The notes: a model not told the origin generated them from the letters alone. A stretch of DNA of 64,000 nucleotides from an uncultured Clostridium sp. (GCA_937927335.1 CALBDU010000077.1:9354-73353); one strand, 5' to 3'. Numbered from the stretch's first letter, positions 43,179 through 52,605 are shown. Translations and numbers: made by a program.

Positions 43179-43946
43179 TTATATCCAGCCAAAATGTCTG
43201 CAGGCATATTCAATACCATCCTCATCAGAGCCTCTGGTTACAAAATCCGCAATTTGCTTCAAGGCATCTCTAGCATTACCCATAGCAATGGAGGTCCAAT
43301 CTTCTTTGAACATTTTTATATCATTCATTCCATCGCCAAAAACCACAATATCTTCTTTGGGTGCATTAATAAGCTGCGCCATTTTCATGATTCCAAGCTG
43401 CTTGTCATCGGGCTCAATGAAAAGGCATATAGGATTATACCTGACCTTTGGCAGCGGCTCCAGGGCATAAATACCCTTCTCCCTTTCAGGGTCACAGCTG
43501 ATAAAAATCTTATAAAGCTGTTTCAGTTGTCTGTAGTCCATATCCGGTTCTATGATAGTCTTAATATAGGTATCCTTTACCTCCCTGGTAAACTGCTCTG
43601 TTTTACTATAACGCACCTTGGAGTTTTCATTTATGACCGCCCAGCTTATCCCCTTTTGCTCAAGTTCATCAAGAAGGGTTATGGAGTGCTGAATATTTAA
43701 GGAGTTCAAATAAATGAGTCTGCCGTCCATAGTTAATCCGTTTCCACCGTCGCTTACAAGATTTTCAATACCTATATTCCTGCAGCGTTCAAGGGCATCG
43801 CACTGAAGTCTGCCGGTTGCCACGGCTACAAAATGTCCCCTGTCCTCTAGCATCCTTATAGCCCTCCTGGCTGATTCCGTCACCTGGCCTGTGGCTCCAA
43901 TGGTTAATGTTCCGTCATAATCAAAGAAGAAATACTTTTTTTTCAT
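43179..43946 (-). CDS. Cof-type HAD hydrolase
   Basis: About 255 residues from ATG 43946 (GGAGG just before it). HAD motifs are complete: FFDYDGTLT (nucleophile Asp), VATGR, a Lys region, and FGDGMNDIKMF. The C2-type cap domain in the middle identifies the Cof/YbiV subfamily of sugar-phosphate or cofactor phosphatases. The substrate is unknown. Confidence 0.87.
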   Translation of the reverse strand: MKKKYFFFDYDGTLTIGATGQVTESARRAIRMLEDRGHFVAVATGRLQCDALERCRNIGIENLVSDGGNGLTMDGRLIYLNSLNIQHSITLLDELEQKGISWAVINENSKVRYSKTEQFTREVKDTYIKTIIEPDMDYRQLKQLYKIFISCDPEREKGIYALEPLPKVRYNPICLFIEPDDKQLGIMKMAQLINAPKEDIVVFGDGMNDIKMFKEDWTSIAMGNARDALKQIADFVTRGSDEDGIEYACRHFGWI

Positions 43947-43991
43947 AAAAACCTCCATATCTGATATCTGATGTGGCTGTCACCAGCTTGT

Positions 43992-44645
43992 TCAAATTTC
44001 ACATATCCTTTTGTACATAAGCTCAGCAGGGTCTATAACCGGTAATGTGGTGAGCTTCTCCAATTCATCTTTAAGGTATGGGAAATGAGTGCATCCCAAT
44101 ATAACTGCACCAGCTTTATTATCAGTGAAAAATGCCATTAGGTCTTTAAGACAAAACTTGTCTATGATTTCCCTAGGTGGTGTGCCTTTTTCAATTTCCA
44201 CTACCAGGGGAAGAATTCCAAGGCCCAGCACATCGCATTCAGGATTTTCCTTTTGGATTACCTTCTCAATTCCTGCAGCACTTTGGTTGTTTGCTGCCAT
44301 TAAGCCTAATAGCTTATAATTATCTGCTATATGTCTGTATGCGGTGTATGGCGTAACTATATTTATGTTTTCTTCCTCAGAAAGCTTATCCATATCTACT
44401 GCTGCACTCATGGAGTTGCAGTATACCATTGCAACATTTATTCCCTGTGCTTTTATCTGCTGAAGCTTAATTCTAACGTGCTCTTTCAGCAGGTCGGGTG
44501 ATAATATCTGCAAGGCAGATTGCTCCTCCGGGGTAGCTGATATTGGATACCCTGTAGCATCCACCCCCTTGGAAATGAGAAAATCAACACCCATTTTCGT
44601 ATCCACCGGTGTGCCGGCAATTACAGCTGCTCTGATATTTTTCAT
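43992..44645 (-). CDS. Aspartate/glutamate racemase superfamily protein
   Basis: About 217 residues from ATG 44645. The two catalytic Cys of the superfamily are present in MVYCNSMSAA and LGCTHFPYL. The protein is about 40 residues shorter than MurI and lacks the MurI N-terminal DSGxGG motif (here IAGTPVDTKMG). It is therefore probably a relative such as a hydantoin/aspartate racemase rather than the essential glutamate racemase. It lies 45 bases upstream of the HAD hydrolase gene and is likely co-transcribed. Confidence 0.75.
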   Translation of the reverse strand: MKNIRAAVIAGTPVDTKMGVDFLISKGVDATGYPISATPEEQSALQILSPDLLKEHVRIKLQQIKAQGINVAMVYCNSMSAAVDMDKLSEEENINIVTPYTAYRHIADNYKLLGLMAANNQSAAGIEKVIQKENPECDVLGLGILPLVVEIEKGTPPREIIDKFCLKDLMAFFTDNKAGAVILGCTHFPYLKDELEKLTTLPVIDPAELMYKRICEI

Positions 44646-44703
44646 TAATCTACACCCCACTTATTTATATATTTACATTACACAATATATTATAGAGATG
44701 ACT

Positions 44704-45102
44704 TTATTGCTCTGCCTGGCTCATTTCATCTGAAACAACCGGCTGACCTTCTGCCCACTGACCTTCATGGTGTATTGTTCCGTCAGCATTGTAATAAATA
44801 CCTTTGCCATGCTTAATATCATCCCTGTATTCACCGGTATATCTGGAGCCGTCATCATAATAATAGGTGCCAACCCCATGCCTTTTTCCATCCCTGAATT
44901 CTCCCTCATATTTGGAATTATTCGATATATAATGGTAGGTTCCCCAGCCGTCAGGATTCCTGCCTATGCATTCACCGATATATTTATCACCGTTTTTATA
45001 TACGAAAGCATCATTTTTGCGCAGGCTGGAGCCCTCTTGAATTTCTGCAGGCATACTGCTCTGATGGCTTTTCTTCTTAAATATACTATTTAAAATTCCC
45101 AT
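44704..45102 (-). CDS. MORN-repeat protein
   Basis: About 132 residues from ATG 45102, chosen because AAAGGAGAA precedes it. After a basic N-terminal stretch it has about four MORN repeats (YIGECIGRNPDGWGTYHY, YEGEFRDGKRHGVGTYYY, YTGEYRDDIKHGKGIYY, HEGQWAEG). MORN repeats often bind lipids or act as scaffolds. It has no signal peptide or membrane helix. Confidence 0.85.
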   Translation of the reverse strand: MGILNSIFKKKSHQSSMPAEIQEGSSLRKNDAFVYKNGDKYIGECIGRNPDGWGTYHYISNNSKYEGEFRDGKRHGVGTYYYDDGSRYTGEYRDDIKHGKGIYYNADGTIHHEGQWAEGQPVVSDEMSQAEQ

Positions 45103-45309
45103 TCTGATTCTCCTTTCAAATGTCACATACTTAATATTAAGTATATTCCAAAAATTTCTTTTATTCAAGGCTGGCAGCTTTTTCAATCCCTCATTAAGTT
45201 AGTATTTTCAAATTATAGCAACTTATTCAAAAATAAAACGAGGAGAGTATCTTTAAATACACTCCCCTCAAAGCTATAATTCTACAGCTGCAGCTATTGT
45301 CATGGCAGA

Positions 45310-46512
45310 TTACTTGATCTTTACCAGTTCCCCCTCTTTCAAGGACTCAGGGGGCAAAACAATATACTGTTCCCCTGCCTTAATACCCTGAAGAATTTCA
45401 ATATAATCCGCAGTCTCTAAGCCTGTGCTCACATATCTTTTAACAGCCTTTCCACTATCAATGACAAACAGATATTTTTTGCCGTTGTCCTCAGCCTTTA
45501 CTGAGCTGTAAGCTACAGAAAGAGTATCAGGCTTTTCCAGCAGCTTTACTAATATATCGGCCTCATAACCTGCTTTGAGGCTTAAATTTGGATTGTCAAT
45601 GGATATTTCAACCTGAAATTTAGGCTGGGAGCTATTGGCAGTTTCGCTGGCGGAATCACTTATTCTGGAAACTGCACCATTATACTGTCCTGTAAGTCCC
45701 TTAACCGTAACCGTGCACCTCTGACCAGGCTTAAGGAGAACAGCATCCTCCTGAGCAACATCTGTTTTAACTATCATAGTGGATAGGTCCATCACCTGGA
45801 CCCTGCTGCCCTGGGCTGGATATTGACCAGCTTTTTCATCAAGTATTGTAACAGTGCCTTTTATAGTGGATTTAATACTACTTTCCCATATCTTTCTGTT
45901 TAAATTTGCAATATCCATAGTCAAGGAATCCATTTGAGCTTTTTTATCTGTTATGCCTGAGGAAATATCCAGGCTTTTATATTGTATTTCTGCGCTTTTC
46001 ACCTGATTTTCTGCGGTAATAAGTGCAGTCTGGCTGGCACTGAATTCATTTTGGGAGGCCATACCATTATCAAAAAGCACCTTTGTATCATTATAGCTGT
46101 CAAGTGCCTGAGCATACTGGTTTCTAGCGTTATCAAGATTTAATAGTGCCTGTTCCCTTGACACTGCTGTACTTTTTTTAAGGGCTTCCAGACTTAGATG
46201 AGCTTTTCCAAGCTGGTATTCCAGGTCAGAGGTGTCAAGCTTAAGGATGGTATCACCTGCCTGGACACTGTCTCCAGTTCTTTTGAAAATTCCCATAACC
46301 TTTTGTGAGGTTCCAAGTACCTCATCGAAGACTGAACCCGCTTCTATTTTGCCGTTGATGGTTATGGTTTGTACCAAGGTCCTTTGAGCAGCAGCTTCTG
46401 AAGCAATATCCACAGGCTTTTGGTTTATGGCATTGATTATTATAAAAGCCCCTGCTGCAATTATGGAAGCTGCTCCAGCAATTAATGCCAATTTCTTTTT
46501 ATCTCTTGCCAT
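45310..46512 (-). CDS. MacA/HlyD-type periplasmic adaptor of an efflux pump
   Basis: This 400-residue protein has one N-terminal membrane anchor (residues 8-28), a biotinyl-lipoyl-like half (INGKIEAGSVFDEVLG), a long coiled coil (about 95-200), GTVTILDEKAGQYPAQGSRV, and beta-barrel and membrane-proximal domains. In Gram-positive bacteria such adaptors pair with MacB-like ABC exporters such as YknXYZ. It is 13 bases from the ATPase gene and the last gene of its operon. The exported substrate is unknown. Confidence 0.85.
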   Translation of the reverse strand: MARDKKKLALIAGAASIIAAGAFIIINAINQKPVDIASEAAAQRTLVQTITINGKIEAGSVFDEVLGTSQKVMGIFKRTGDSVQAGDTILKLDTSDLEYQLGKAHLSLEALKKSTAVSREQALLNLDNARNQYAQALDSYNDTKVLFDNGMASQNEFSASQTALITAENQVKSAEIQYKSLDISSGITDKKAQMDSLTMDIANLNRKIWESSIKSTIKGTVTILDEKAGQYPAQGSRVQVMDLSTMIVKTDVAQEDAVLLKPGQRCTVTVKGLTGQYNGAVSRISDSASETANSSQPKFQVEISIDNPNLSLKAGYEADILVKLLEKPDTLSVAYSSVKAEDNGKKYLFVIDSGKAVKRYVSTGLETADYIEILQGIKAGEQYIVLPPESLKEGELVKIK

Positions 46513-46525
46513 ATAAGTGTCCCCC

Positions 46526-47212
46526 TCATCTTACAAGATCAAGATTTATTCTGCCATCCTTGATTTCAATAATTCTATCAGTTTTTTCGGCAATTTTCCT
46601 ATCATGGGTAATTATTATAAATGTAGTGTTATATTTCTTATTGATATCCCTTAAGGTATCATATATTATTTCAGTGGTATCGGAGTCCAGGTTTCCTGTT
46701 GGTTCATCTGCCAGCACCAGCTTTGGATTCATAATTAGGGATCTGGCTATAGCTGTTCTTTGCTGCTGGCCTCCGGACATATTAATTGACAAATTATTTC
46801 TAACCTTGCTTAAGCCTATTATATCCATAAGCTCCTCAGCCCTTTGAAGGATTTCCCTGGAGGGCTTGTCATACTTAATTAGGTAGGGCATAAGTACATT
46901 TTCCAAAGCAGTAAACTCTGGCAGCAGGTAATGAAATTGAAATATAAAGCCTATTGTTTCATTTCTAAGTTCTGCTAGCTGGCTTTTTGTCATGTCTGCA
47001 GTATTTATGCCTGCTATATTCACCTCACCTGAGGTAGGCCTGTCCAAAGTTCCCATAATGTTTAGCAGCGTGGATTTACCGCTGCCGGATTGTCCTATAA
47101 TGGAGTTGAAGGAGTGCTCCTTAATGCTAAGGTTTATATCAAATAGGACCTGGGTTTTCACTGCCTCTCCAAAAACCTTGTTTATGTTTTTCAATACCAG
47201 AATATCATCCAT
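46526..47212 (-). CDS. MacB/LolD-type ABC ATPase
   Basis: This 228-residue ATPase has Walker A GQSGSGKST, signature MSGGQQQR and Walker B LVLADEPTGNLD, the last being typical of the MacB/LolD/FtsE group. It overlaps the permease gene by 8 bases and precedes the adaptor. It belongs to a tripartite-like exporter rather than an importer. Confidence 0.88.
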   Translation of the reverse strand: MDDILVLKNINKVFGEAVKTQVLFDINLSIKEHSFNSIIGQSGSGKSTLLNIMGTLDRPTSGEVNIAGINTADMTKSQLAELRNETIGFIFQFHYLLPEFTALENVLMPYLIKYDKPSREILQRAEELMDIIGLSKVRNNLSINMSGGQQQRTAIARSLIMNPKLVLADEPTGNLDSDTTEIIYDTLRDINKKYNTTFIIITHDRKIAEKTDRIIEIKDGRINLDLVR

Positions 47213-48371
47213 TTCTAATCACCTCAATAGGGTCCAGCCTGGAGCTTTTCCTGGCAGGTACCAAGGCGGCCAGGGATGAAGCTGTTACTGCTGTTATAAA
47301 GGAAAATACAAAAAATACCGGGTCAATGGATAGTGCCACTATAGGAGTACCATCGGGATTTCTGGCAAATATAGTGAAGCTGTAGGAAAGTCCTAAACCT
47401 AGAATAATACCTAAAATGCCTCCCATAACCCCCAGCATAAGCCCCTGATAGAAAAAAATGAGGCTGGCCTTGGAATTTTGTATGCCCATAGCTTTTAATA
47501 TCCCTATCTGCTTTGACTTCTGCATAACAGAAATAGCCAGAACACTTGCTATACCCAGTACTACCGATATTATCACGAATACCTGGATCATGTAGCTGGA
47601 TACACTTTGTCCGTTAAGCCCTGAAAGCAGCTGCTCATTTTCCTCCTTCCAGTTTGTTATGTTAAGCTCACCTTTTGAATTCAGGCCCTTCAAAGCCCCT
47701 GCAACCTCATCGGCAGTGAACACCTTACTGCTGTCCACCTGCATTTCTATAGAGGTAACCTTCCCTCTCTGGTCAAATAGAGCCTGAGCAGAAGCAAGGG
47801 AGGTTAAAAACCAATTTTTATTTATGCTTTGAACCTTAAGGTCAAAAACCCCGGTGATCCTGAACTCCTGCTTAAGTCCACTGGGTATTGTAACTTCAAT
47901 TTTATCCCCGGTGTGAACCCCAAGCTCCTTCTGAAGGTCCTTGCCTATTGCTGCCTCAAAGTCCTTTTTGGGCAGGGCCCCGTCAATTAGCCTGCCCTTG
48001 ATATTATATATTTTATCGGCCTCATTAAATATTACACCACGTATAATTATTGACTCTGATTTATCATCATTATTAATAAAACCAGGCTGATCCAGCACTG
48101 GAGAAATTTTTTCAACTCTTTTTTCCTTTGTATCAATATATCTAACAAGCCTTTCATAGTCACTGATAAGCTTATCATCTGTAGTGGACTTTATGGTTAT
48201 ATGGGATGAGTTCCCTACCGTGGTATTTATAAGGCTCTTTTGCAGCCCTTGTATCAGAGATCCAATAAACACCTGTACCGACACCCCTATAGCTATACCC
48301 AGGGCAATAAGTGCAGTCTGGCCTCTGCCTGATTTTAAAAATCTAATTGCTATTTTAAGTGAAATACCCAT
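47205..48371 (-). CDS. FtsX-like ABC permease (MacB/LolE type)
   Basis: About 388 residues with one N-terminal helix (about 20-40), a large extracellular MacB_PCD domain (about 45-250) and three C-terminal helices ending PARKSSRLDPIEVIRNG, the classic FtsX tail. The ATG overlaps the upstream TGA by one base (TGATG), with a GAGGGGG site. It forms an exporter with the following ATPase and adaptor. Confidence 0.87.
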   Translation of the reverse strand: MGISLKIAIRFLKSGRGQTALIALGIAIGVSVQVFIGSLIQGLQKSLINTTVGNSSHITIKSTTDDKLISDYERLVRYIDTKEKRVEKISPVLDQPGFINNDDKSESIIIRGVIFNEADKIYNIKGRLIDGALPKKDFEAAIGKDLQKELGVHTGDKIEVTIPSGLKQEFRITGVFDLKVQSINKNWFLTSLASAQALFDQRGKVTSIEMQVDSSKVFTADEVAGALKGLNSKGELNITNWKEENEQLLSGLNGQSVSSYMIQVFVIISVVLGIASVLAISVMQKSKQIGILKAMGIQNSKASLIFFYQGLMLGVMGGILGIILGLGLSYSFTIFARNPDGTPIVALSIDPVFFVFSFITAVTASSLAALVPARKSSRLDPIEVIRNG

Positions 48372-49024
48372 CACAATTCCCCCTCAAGGGCAAGAATATC
48401 CTCCATTGAGTTAACCACAGCCAAAGCACCAATGCTTCTGCTCAGGGTCTGATCCTTATGGAAGGCATAGCCGCTGGCCAGTATCTTAATTTTGCAGTCA
48501 GCGCTGTGCACCGCAGCCATAACCTTCCTGGCTGCTACAAGGTTATAGTAATTGGAAGCACTGATAACAACATAATCAGGGGCTTCCAGCTTAATGCCGC
48601 TGATAATCACCTCCATGGGTGTGTTAGCACCTGTAAGTACAGTGCTATAGCCGCATAGATTGAAGTAATCCGAACCCATCCTAAGGCCAAGCTCATGGTA
48701 TTCCTCCGGTGGACAAACCAGAAGCACTTTACCCTTGTTAAGGGATATCCCGGATTTGCTTATTTCCTCCGTAACATGTGGATAGCAGCATTCTATGATG
48801 GTTCTTATTATTGAGCTTCTCACATGCTCATTCCAGATAAAAAGCTCCTCTCCGTATCTCTCCATCATATTGTTAAGTGCAGGTGCCAGAACTTTTTCGT
48901 ACAGCTCCGCAATTCCTATATAGCCGTTTTCAACAGCATTCATTATGAATTTTACACAATGCTGCTTGTCCTCCTTGTCAAGATAGCTGCAAAACTCATC
49001 ATAAAAGCTTAAAAGGTCTTTCAT
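48371..49024 (-). CDS. Cobalamin-binding domain protein without DNA-binding domain
   Basis: This 217-residue protein has an N-terminal helical B12-binding cap (about 1-85, MERYGEELFIWNEHVRSSII) and a B12-binding Rossmann domain with PPEEYHELGLRMG (E-x-H-x-x-G, near the DxHxxG lower-ligand motif) and LTGANTPMEVI. It resembles the sensor half of MerR-B12 or CarH-type proteins but has no helix-turn-helix. It is the first gene of the MacB-like exporter operon, translationally coupled to the permease. It may sense B12 or light, or carry a corrinoid, for a partner protein. Confidence 0.78.
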   Translation of the reverse strand: MKDLLSFYDEFCSYLDKEDKQHCVKFIMNAVENGYIGIAELYEKVLAPALNNMMERYGEELFIWNEHVRSSIIRTIIECCYPHVTEEISKSGISLNKGKVLLVCPPEEYHELGLRMGSDYFNLCGYSTVLTGANTPMEVIISGIKLEAPDYVVISASNYYNLVAARKVMAAVHSADCKIKILASGYAFHKDQTLSRSIGALAVVNSMEDILALEGEL

Positions 49025-49214
49025 ACTATCACCTCTTGCACCAATCTTTTACAGGTATTTTAAATATTATATCATACCGAATTGAACACTGTAATATGGT
49101 TGAAAAAATATACTGTCAGGAGGTTTTGAGTTTCATAGAAAATATTTTTTGGGTTTAAAACCGTGGATAATAATTAAATGCAGACATTGGTCTGCATCTG
49201 ATCCGGCGATTATA

Positions 49215-49373
49215 TTATTGCTCCATTTTTTTCATTGCTTTAAGCACATTTTCCTGGCTAAGCTTTGTTTCATTGGTTATTTCAGCCATGCCGCAACCCT
49301 TATTAAGCATGTCCTTGGCCTTTTCCATAGCCTCCTCATGTTCTCCCTTTCTTAGCTTTTTATCCTTATCCAT
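49215..49373 (-). CDS. Small helical protein, 52 residues (paralogue at 57421)
   Basis: The start at 49373 follows TTAGGAGGG. The sequence MDKDKKLRKGEHEEAMEKAK, then DMLNKGCGMAEITNETKLSQENVLKAMKKMEQ in two parts, is closely related to the 54-residue protein at 57421-57585. The second half (GCxxxEIxxxTxLxxExVLxxxxKM) looks like a helix-turn-helix-like pair of helices. Function is unknown. It is probably co-transcribed with the following 76-residue gene. Confidence 0.6.
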   Translation of the reverse strand: MDKDKKLRKGEHEEAMEKAKDMLNKGCGMAEITNETKLSQENVLKAMKKMEQ

Positions 49374-49383
49374 CAAATCCCTC

Positions 49384-49614
49384 CTAACTTGGTGATGTGT
49401 CAAGATTGCTGTAGCTCTCGGCATTTCTCCACATTTTTCTGTATAGTGATTTCGGATTATTATTTTCTTTAACACCCCTGTATTCCTGCCTGACAGTAGC
49501 CCTGGCAACAGCCGCATATTTCTTGTAGTTTTTTTCATCCACTTCAGTACCTGTGAAATCCTTTATTATCAGCTCATTTATCTTTCTATTTACTGCCCTG
49601 TCAAATTTGTTCAT
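49384..49614 (-). CDS. Small hypothetical protein, 76 residues
   Basis: This basic, Asn/Lys/Arg-rich protein (MNKFDRAVNRKINELIIKDF) with no membrane segment or known motif ends 11 bases before the 52-residue gene. A weak GGTGGGA site precedes ATG. I do not recognise a family. Confidence 0.45.
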   Translation of the reverse strand: MNKFDRAVNRKINELIIKDFTGTEVDEKNYKKYAAVARATVRQEYRGVKENNNPKSLYRKMWRNAESYSNLDTSPS

Positions 49615-49699
49615 TTATATCCCACCAATCATTTTAATCCTTCATTATTATTGTCATTTAGTGACCAGTTTATTCAAAGCTTAGCCAGCTTCATCACAT

Positions 49700-49745
49700 A
49701 AAAGAACTGACCTGCTGATTTAAACCAGCCTGGCAGTTCTTTTAG
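49700..49745 (-). terminator. Terminator of truA
   Basis: AAAAGAACTG pairs with CAGTTCTTTT across an inner stem, overlapping the last codons of truA. Confidence 0.7.
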
Positions 49746-50479
49746 TATTGTATATTTTTCACGCATAAGCCCTTAGCCTGAGCTATAGGGGCGGTGTCAG
49801 GCCTTCTCTTTTCCTTAAGGATTTTTTCCACATCCTCAGGCTTAAGGCTGCCCTTGCCAACTTCCATAAGAGTTCCTGCAATGATTCTTACCATGTTAAG
49901 GAGAAAGCTGTTTCCGTTTACCTCAATTTCTATAAGTCCGTCATACTCATTGATATTTATATAATTTATAGTTCTAATGGTAGACTTTGAATCGGATTTC
50001 AAGCTGGTAAAGCTTTTAAAATCATGAGTTCCCACCAGCTTTTCAGCGCCCTTTTTCATTTTTTCCACATCAAGCTTCACATCTGAATGGTAAACATATT
50101 TTCTGTTAAATACATTTCTGAATTTGTTGTTGTTGATCCTGTATACATAAGTTTTTGACTTTACCTTGTACCTGGCATGGAATCTTTCACTGGTATCCCT
50201 GGCTTCCTTCACCACTATGTCCTCTGGTAGATATTCATAAAGGTAGTCAAGTATTGCATCTATGCTCCAGGTACACTCCGTTTGAAAATTTGCTGTATAG
50301 TTCTCCGCATGAACTCCTGCATCAGTTCTTCCGCAGCCCACAACCTGAACTTCTTCTCCTGTCATTTTAGACAACACCTTTTCGATTTTTTCCTGAATGG
50401 TCGGGATGCCTTCCTTCTGCTTCTGCCATCCCTTATACCTTGTTCCGTCATATTCAATTATCATTTTTATGTTTCTCAT
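49742..50479 (-). CDS. truA: tRNA pseudouridine(38-40) synthase TruA
   Basis: About 245 residues from ATG 50479 (AAGGATGATG upstream). It has the TruA opening MIIEYDGTRYKGWQKQ and the catalytic Asp in GCGRTDAGVHA, with HDFKSFTS and LLNMVRIIAGTL later. It converts U38-U40 of many tRNA anticodon arms to pseudouridine. It stands alone, away from the ribosomal protein cluster where the main clostridial truA usually sits, so a paralogue may exist. Confidence 0.9.
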   Translation of the reverse strand: MRNIKMIIEYDGTRYKGWQKQKEGIPTIQEKIEKVLSKMTGEEVQVVGCGRTDAGVHAENYTANFQTECTWSIDAILDYLYEYLPEDIVVKEARDTSERFHARYKVKSKTYVYRINNNKFRNVFNRKYVYHSDVKLDVEKMKKGAEKLVGTHDFKSFTSLKSDSKSTIRTINYININEYDGLIEIEVNGNSFLLNMVRIIAGTLMEVGKGSLKPEDVEKILKEKRRPDTAPIAQAKGLCVKNIQY

Positions 50480-50590
50480 ATCATCATCCTTCATAATTAA
50501 TTGGGCTAAATCTTGCAAACAGCTCAGCTGGCAGTGCTTAACTTAAGCACCGGTTATAAATCTGACTGGCACCAAAGCCTTTGCGGTATT

Positions 50591-50914
50591 CTAAAATTTA
50601 TTATTCCCGTAGTGCTTTTGTTTATAAGCCAATATACCTGTTGCCTGCAGTGATTTTTGTCCCAGGAAATTTTTAAGCTTTATTGTAATATCCTTTGTTT
50701 CTTCGGTAAGTGCTGCTTTGGGAAGATAAACAGTGATATCATCCTGCATGAAAGGCTCGTACATATTTATATACTCAGGTACTCCAAGCTTTACCTCAGG
50801 CACATATACCGGCCCTGAACAGCAGCCTCCCTTATTGTCCATTTCTATATAAATAGCATCAGTACTTCTCTGATATAAGTAATCCTTAACACCAGATTTT
50901 AATTCAATTTTCAT
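50591..50914 (-). CDS. CC/Se-motif family (seleno)protein, Cys form
   Basis: This 107-residue protein contains NKGGCCSGP around residues 28-36. I recall a small family in which one of these two Cys is Sec in some members, called the CC/Se motif family; here both codons are Cys. The fold looks HesB/IscA-like (IYIEMDNKGGCC...DDITVYLPKAAL), which would suit Fe-S or selenium/sulfur handling (inference). AAGAGGTG precedes the start. It lies between truA and a thioesterase gene. Confidence 0.7.
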   Translation of the reverse strand: MKIELKSGVKDYLYQRSTDAIYIEMDNKGGCCSGPVYVPEVKLGVPEYINMYEPFMQDDITVYLPKAALTEETKDITIKLKNFLGQKSLQATGILAYKQKHYGNNKF

Positions 50915-50986
50915 TATGCTTCACCTCTTAAAAAGATTTACAAATTTATTATAAGCATATATCTACTTAATTTTCAATGTCTAATG

Positions 50987-51430
50987 TTACCGACCAAGGG
51001 CAACATATTTGCCTTCATATTCCGCAGTCTTCACCCACCCGTCATAGCAATCCACCTTGAGCTTTAACCTTGCTTTTTTCCGGGTCCTGTAGGTTTCCAG
51101 AAACTCCTTCACCGCTGCTCCATCCTCCAGGCTGCAATCTGCTGTAAAATCTCCTGTTACCGGCTTCAGATAATTAATTTTGCTTGATTGGACTACTACC
51201 TGGGCCTTTGGATCTTCTAGTGCCATGATTTTTGTAGCCATAGCCCAGCCGCACAAGGTCATCAGCGTGCTTATGCTCCCGCCAAAGCCCGTGCCCTTGT
51301 CATTCACATTTGGTTCAAGTCTTGCAGAAATTCTCACTCTCTTGGGTGAATATTCCAAAAACTTGAATTCCATTGCCTTTGTAATGGGTATATTAACATG
51401 AAGAAATTTTTCAAATTCTTTCTCGTTCAT
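50987..51430 (-). CDS. YiiD-C-type hotdog thioesterase
   Basis: About 147 residues from ATG 51430 (GGGAGG upstream). It has a C-terminal YiiD-like thioesterase pattern: PITKAMEFKFLEYSPKRVRI, DKGTGFGGSISTLMTLCGWA and SSKINYLKPVTGDF. It is a standalone form of the domain fused to a GNAT domain in E. coli YiiD. A copy of the GGGGGTCTGACCCC repeat lies between its start and the upstream phosphoesterase end. Confidence 0.75.
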   Translation of the reverse strand: MNEKEFEKFLHVNIPITKAMEFKFLEYSPKRVRISARLEPNVNDKGTGFGGSISTLMTLCGWAMATKIMALEDPKAQVVVQSSKINYLKPVTGDFTADCSLEDGAAVKEFLETYRTRKKARLKLKVDCYDGWVKTAEYEGKYVALGR

Positions 51431-51448
51431 GGTTCCTCCCAATTTTTG

Positions 51449-52576
51449 TCAGGGGGTCTGACCCCTTACCATAATTTGCACTATTTCTGACTTGCTGCCT
51501 AGTCTCATAGGATAGTTCCAGGTGCCCATTCCTGAAGATACTATAACCTGATAGTTTCCAATTCTTTCGTATCCATAATTCAGTGAACCACTGGTGAATA
51601 TGGACATCAGCAAGCCTGTAGGCCATATCTGACCGCCGTGGGTATGGCCGGAGAGCTGCAGGTCAACACCATTTTGGGCTGCAAGCTGAAAATCCAGTGG
51701 CTGATGGTCCAAAAGCAATATAAATTTGCTTTTATCCAGACCATTAAGCAGCTCCGGAATAGACTTTCTATCCGCTGTATGTGTTAAAGCTGCGTCCTTT
51801 CTTCCTATTATATAAAACTGATTATTTATCAGCTTTGTATTATCATCCAGTACTGTAATATTGTTTGCTTTAAGGTTAGCTGCCACAGCATCTGTAGTAA
51901 AATAGGGAATATTGCCGTGAATGCCTTTTTCATGGTTCCCAAAAATATAATAGGTACCATAGGTGCTTTTTATCTGGCCCAGTTTTTTGCAGGCCTCTTC
52001 CATGGTTCCCTTTGGTGTATTTTCATCAAATATATCTCCAGTGAGTACAACCATATCAGGGTCTTGTGCCTGGATCCTTGTGCAATATTCCTGTAGGTTG
52101 TCTACTTTAACTGCAGTTCCAAGATGAATATCTGATACCATTATTATTTTAATTCCCGGCTTACCTATGTTCTTATTTGTAGTAAGGTCATATTTTGAAA
52201 CAACTACATGCATAGCAGTACTATACCCGATAACACAAAATATTATAACTCCTGACACCGCTGCAATTCCGCTATGGTAGAGCCAGGTCCAAAACTTAAA
52301 GCCGTTATGACCCTTCAAGAGCTTTTTAAAAATTAAATTCAGAATATCAGTGATTATAAATGAAAAGAACAAAAATAAAATAATTGCAGCAGGAAAATTG
52401 AAAACATCACTTACCATATAACCACATATTAAGGTCATGAAAGTAGAAATTATCCATGGCATCCATTTATACCTGGTAAACCTTGTAACAAAAGACAAGT
52501 TTTTAAAATGTATAAAAAAATAAACTGCACCGGGTAATATAACAAGCAGTGGCACCATTCTAAACAAGAAAAACAT
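51449..52576 (-). CDS. Membrane-anchored metallophosphoesterase (YaeI/YkuE-like)
   Basis: This 375-residue protein has three or four N-terminal helices (about 1-120) and a calcineurin-like phosphoesterase domain with all metal motifs: VSDIHLG, LTGDIFDE, FGNHEKG, LLDHQPLDF and LSGHTHGGQ. The family includes YkuE/LpxH-like enzymes acting on lipids or nucleotides. The last four residues, GQTP, and the stop come from an overlapping copy of the dispersed palindromic repeat at 51452-51465. Confidence 0.85.
   Translation of the reverse strand: MFFLFRMVPLLVILPGAVYFFIHFKNLSFVTRFTRYKWMPWIISTFMTLICGYMVSDVFNFPAAIILFLFFSFIITDILNLIFKKLLKGHNGFKFWTWLYHSGIAAVSGVIIFCVIGYSTAMHVVVSKYDLTTNKNIGKPGIKIIMVSDIHLGTAVKVDNLQEYCTRIQAQDPDMVVLTGDIFDENTPKGTMEEACKKLGQIKSTYGTYYIFGNHEKGIHGNIPYFTTDAVAANLKANNITVLDDNTKLINNQFYIIGRKDAALTHTADRKSIPELLNGLDKSKFILLLDHQPLDFQLAAQNGVDLQLSGHTHGGQIWPTGLLMSIFTSGSLNYGYERIGNYQVIVSSGMGTWNYPMRLGSKSEIVQIMVRGQTP
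51452..51478 (+). repeat. REP-like palindrome at the 3' end of the phosphoesterase gene
   Basis: GGGGGTCTGACCCC then TTACCATAATTTG. Read on the minus strand it encodes the terminal GQTP of the protein. Confidence 0.85.
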
Positions 52577-52605
52577 ATAAAGCTTCCTTTCGTTGGGGGC
52601 TCATT

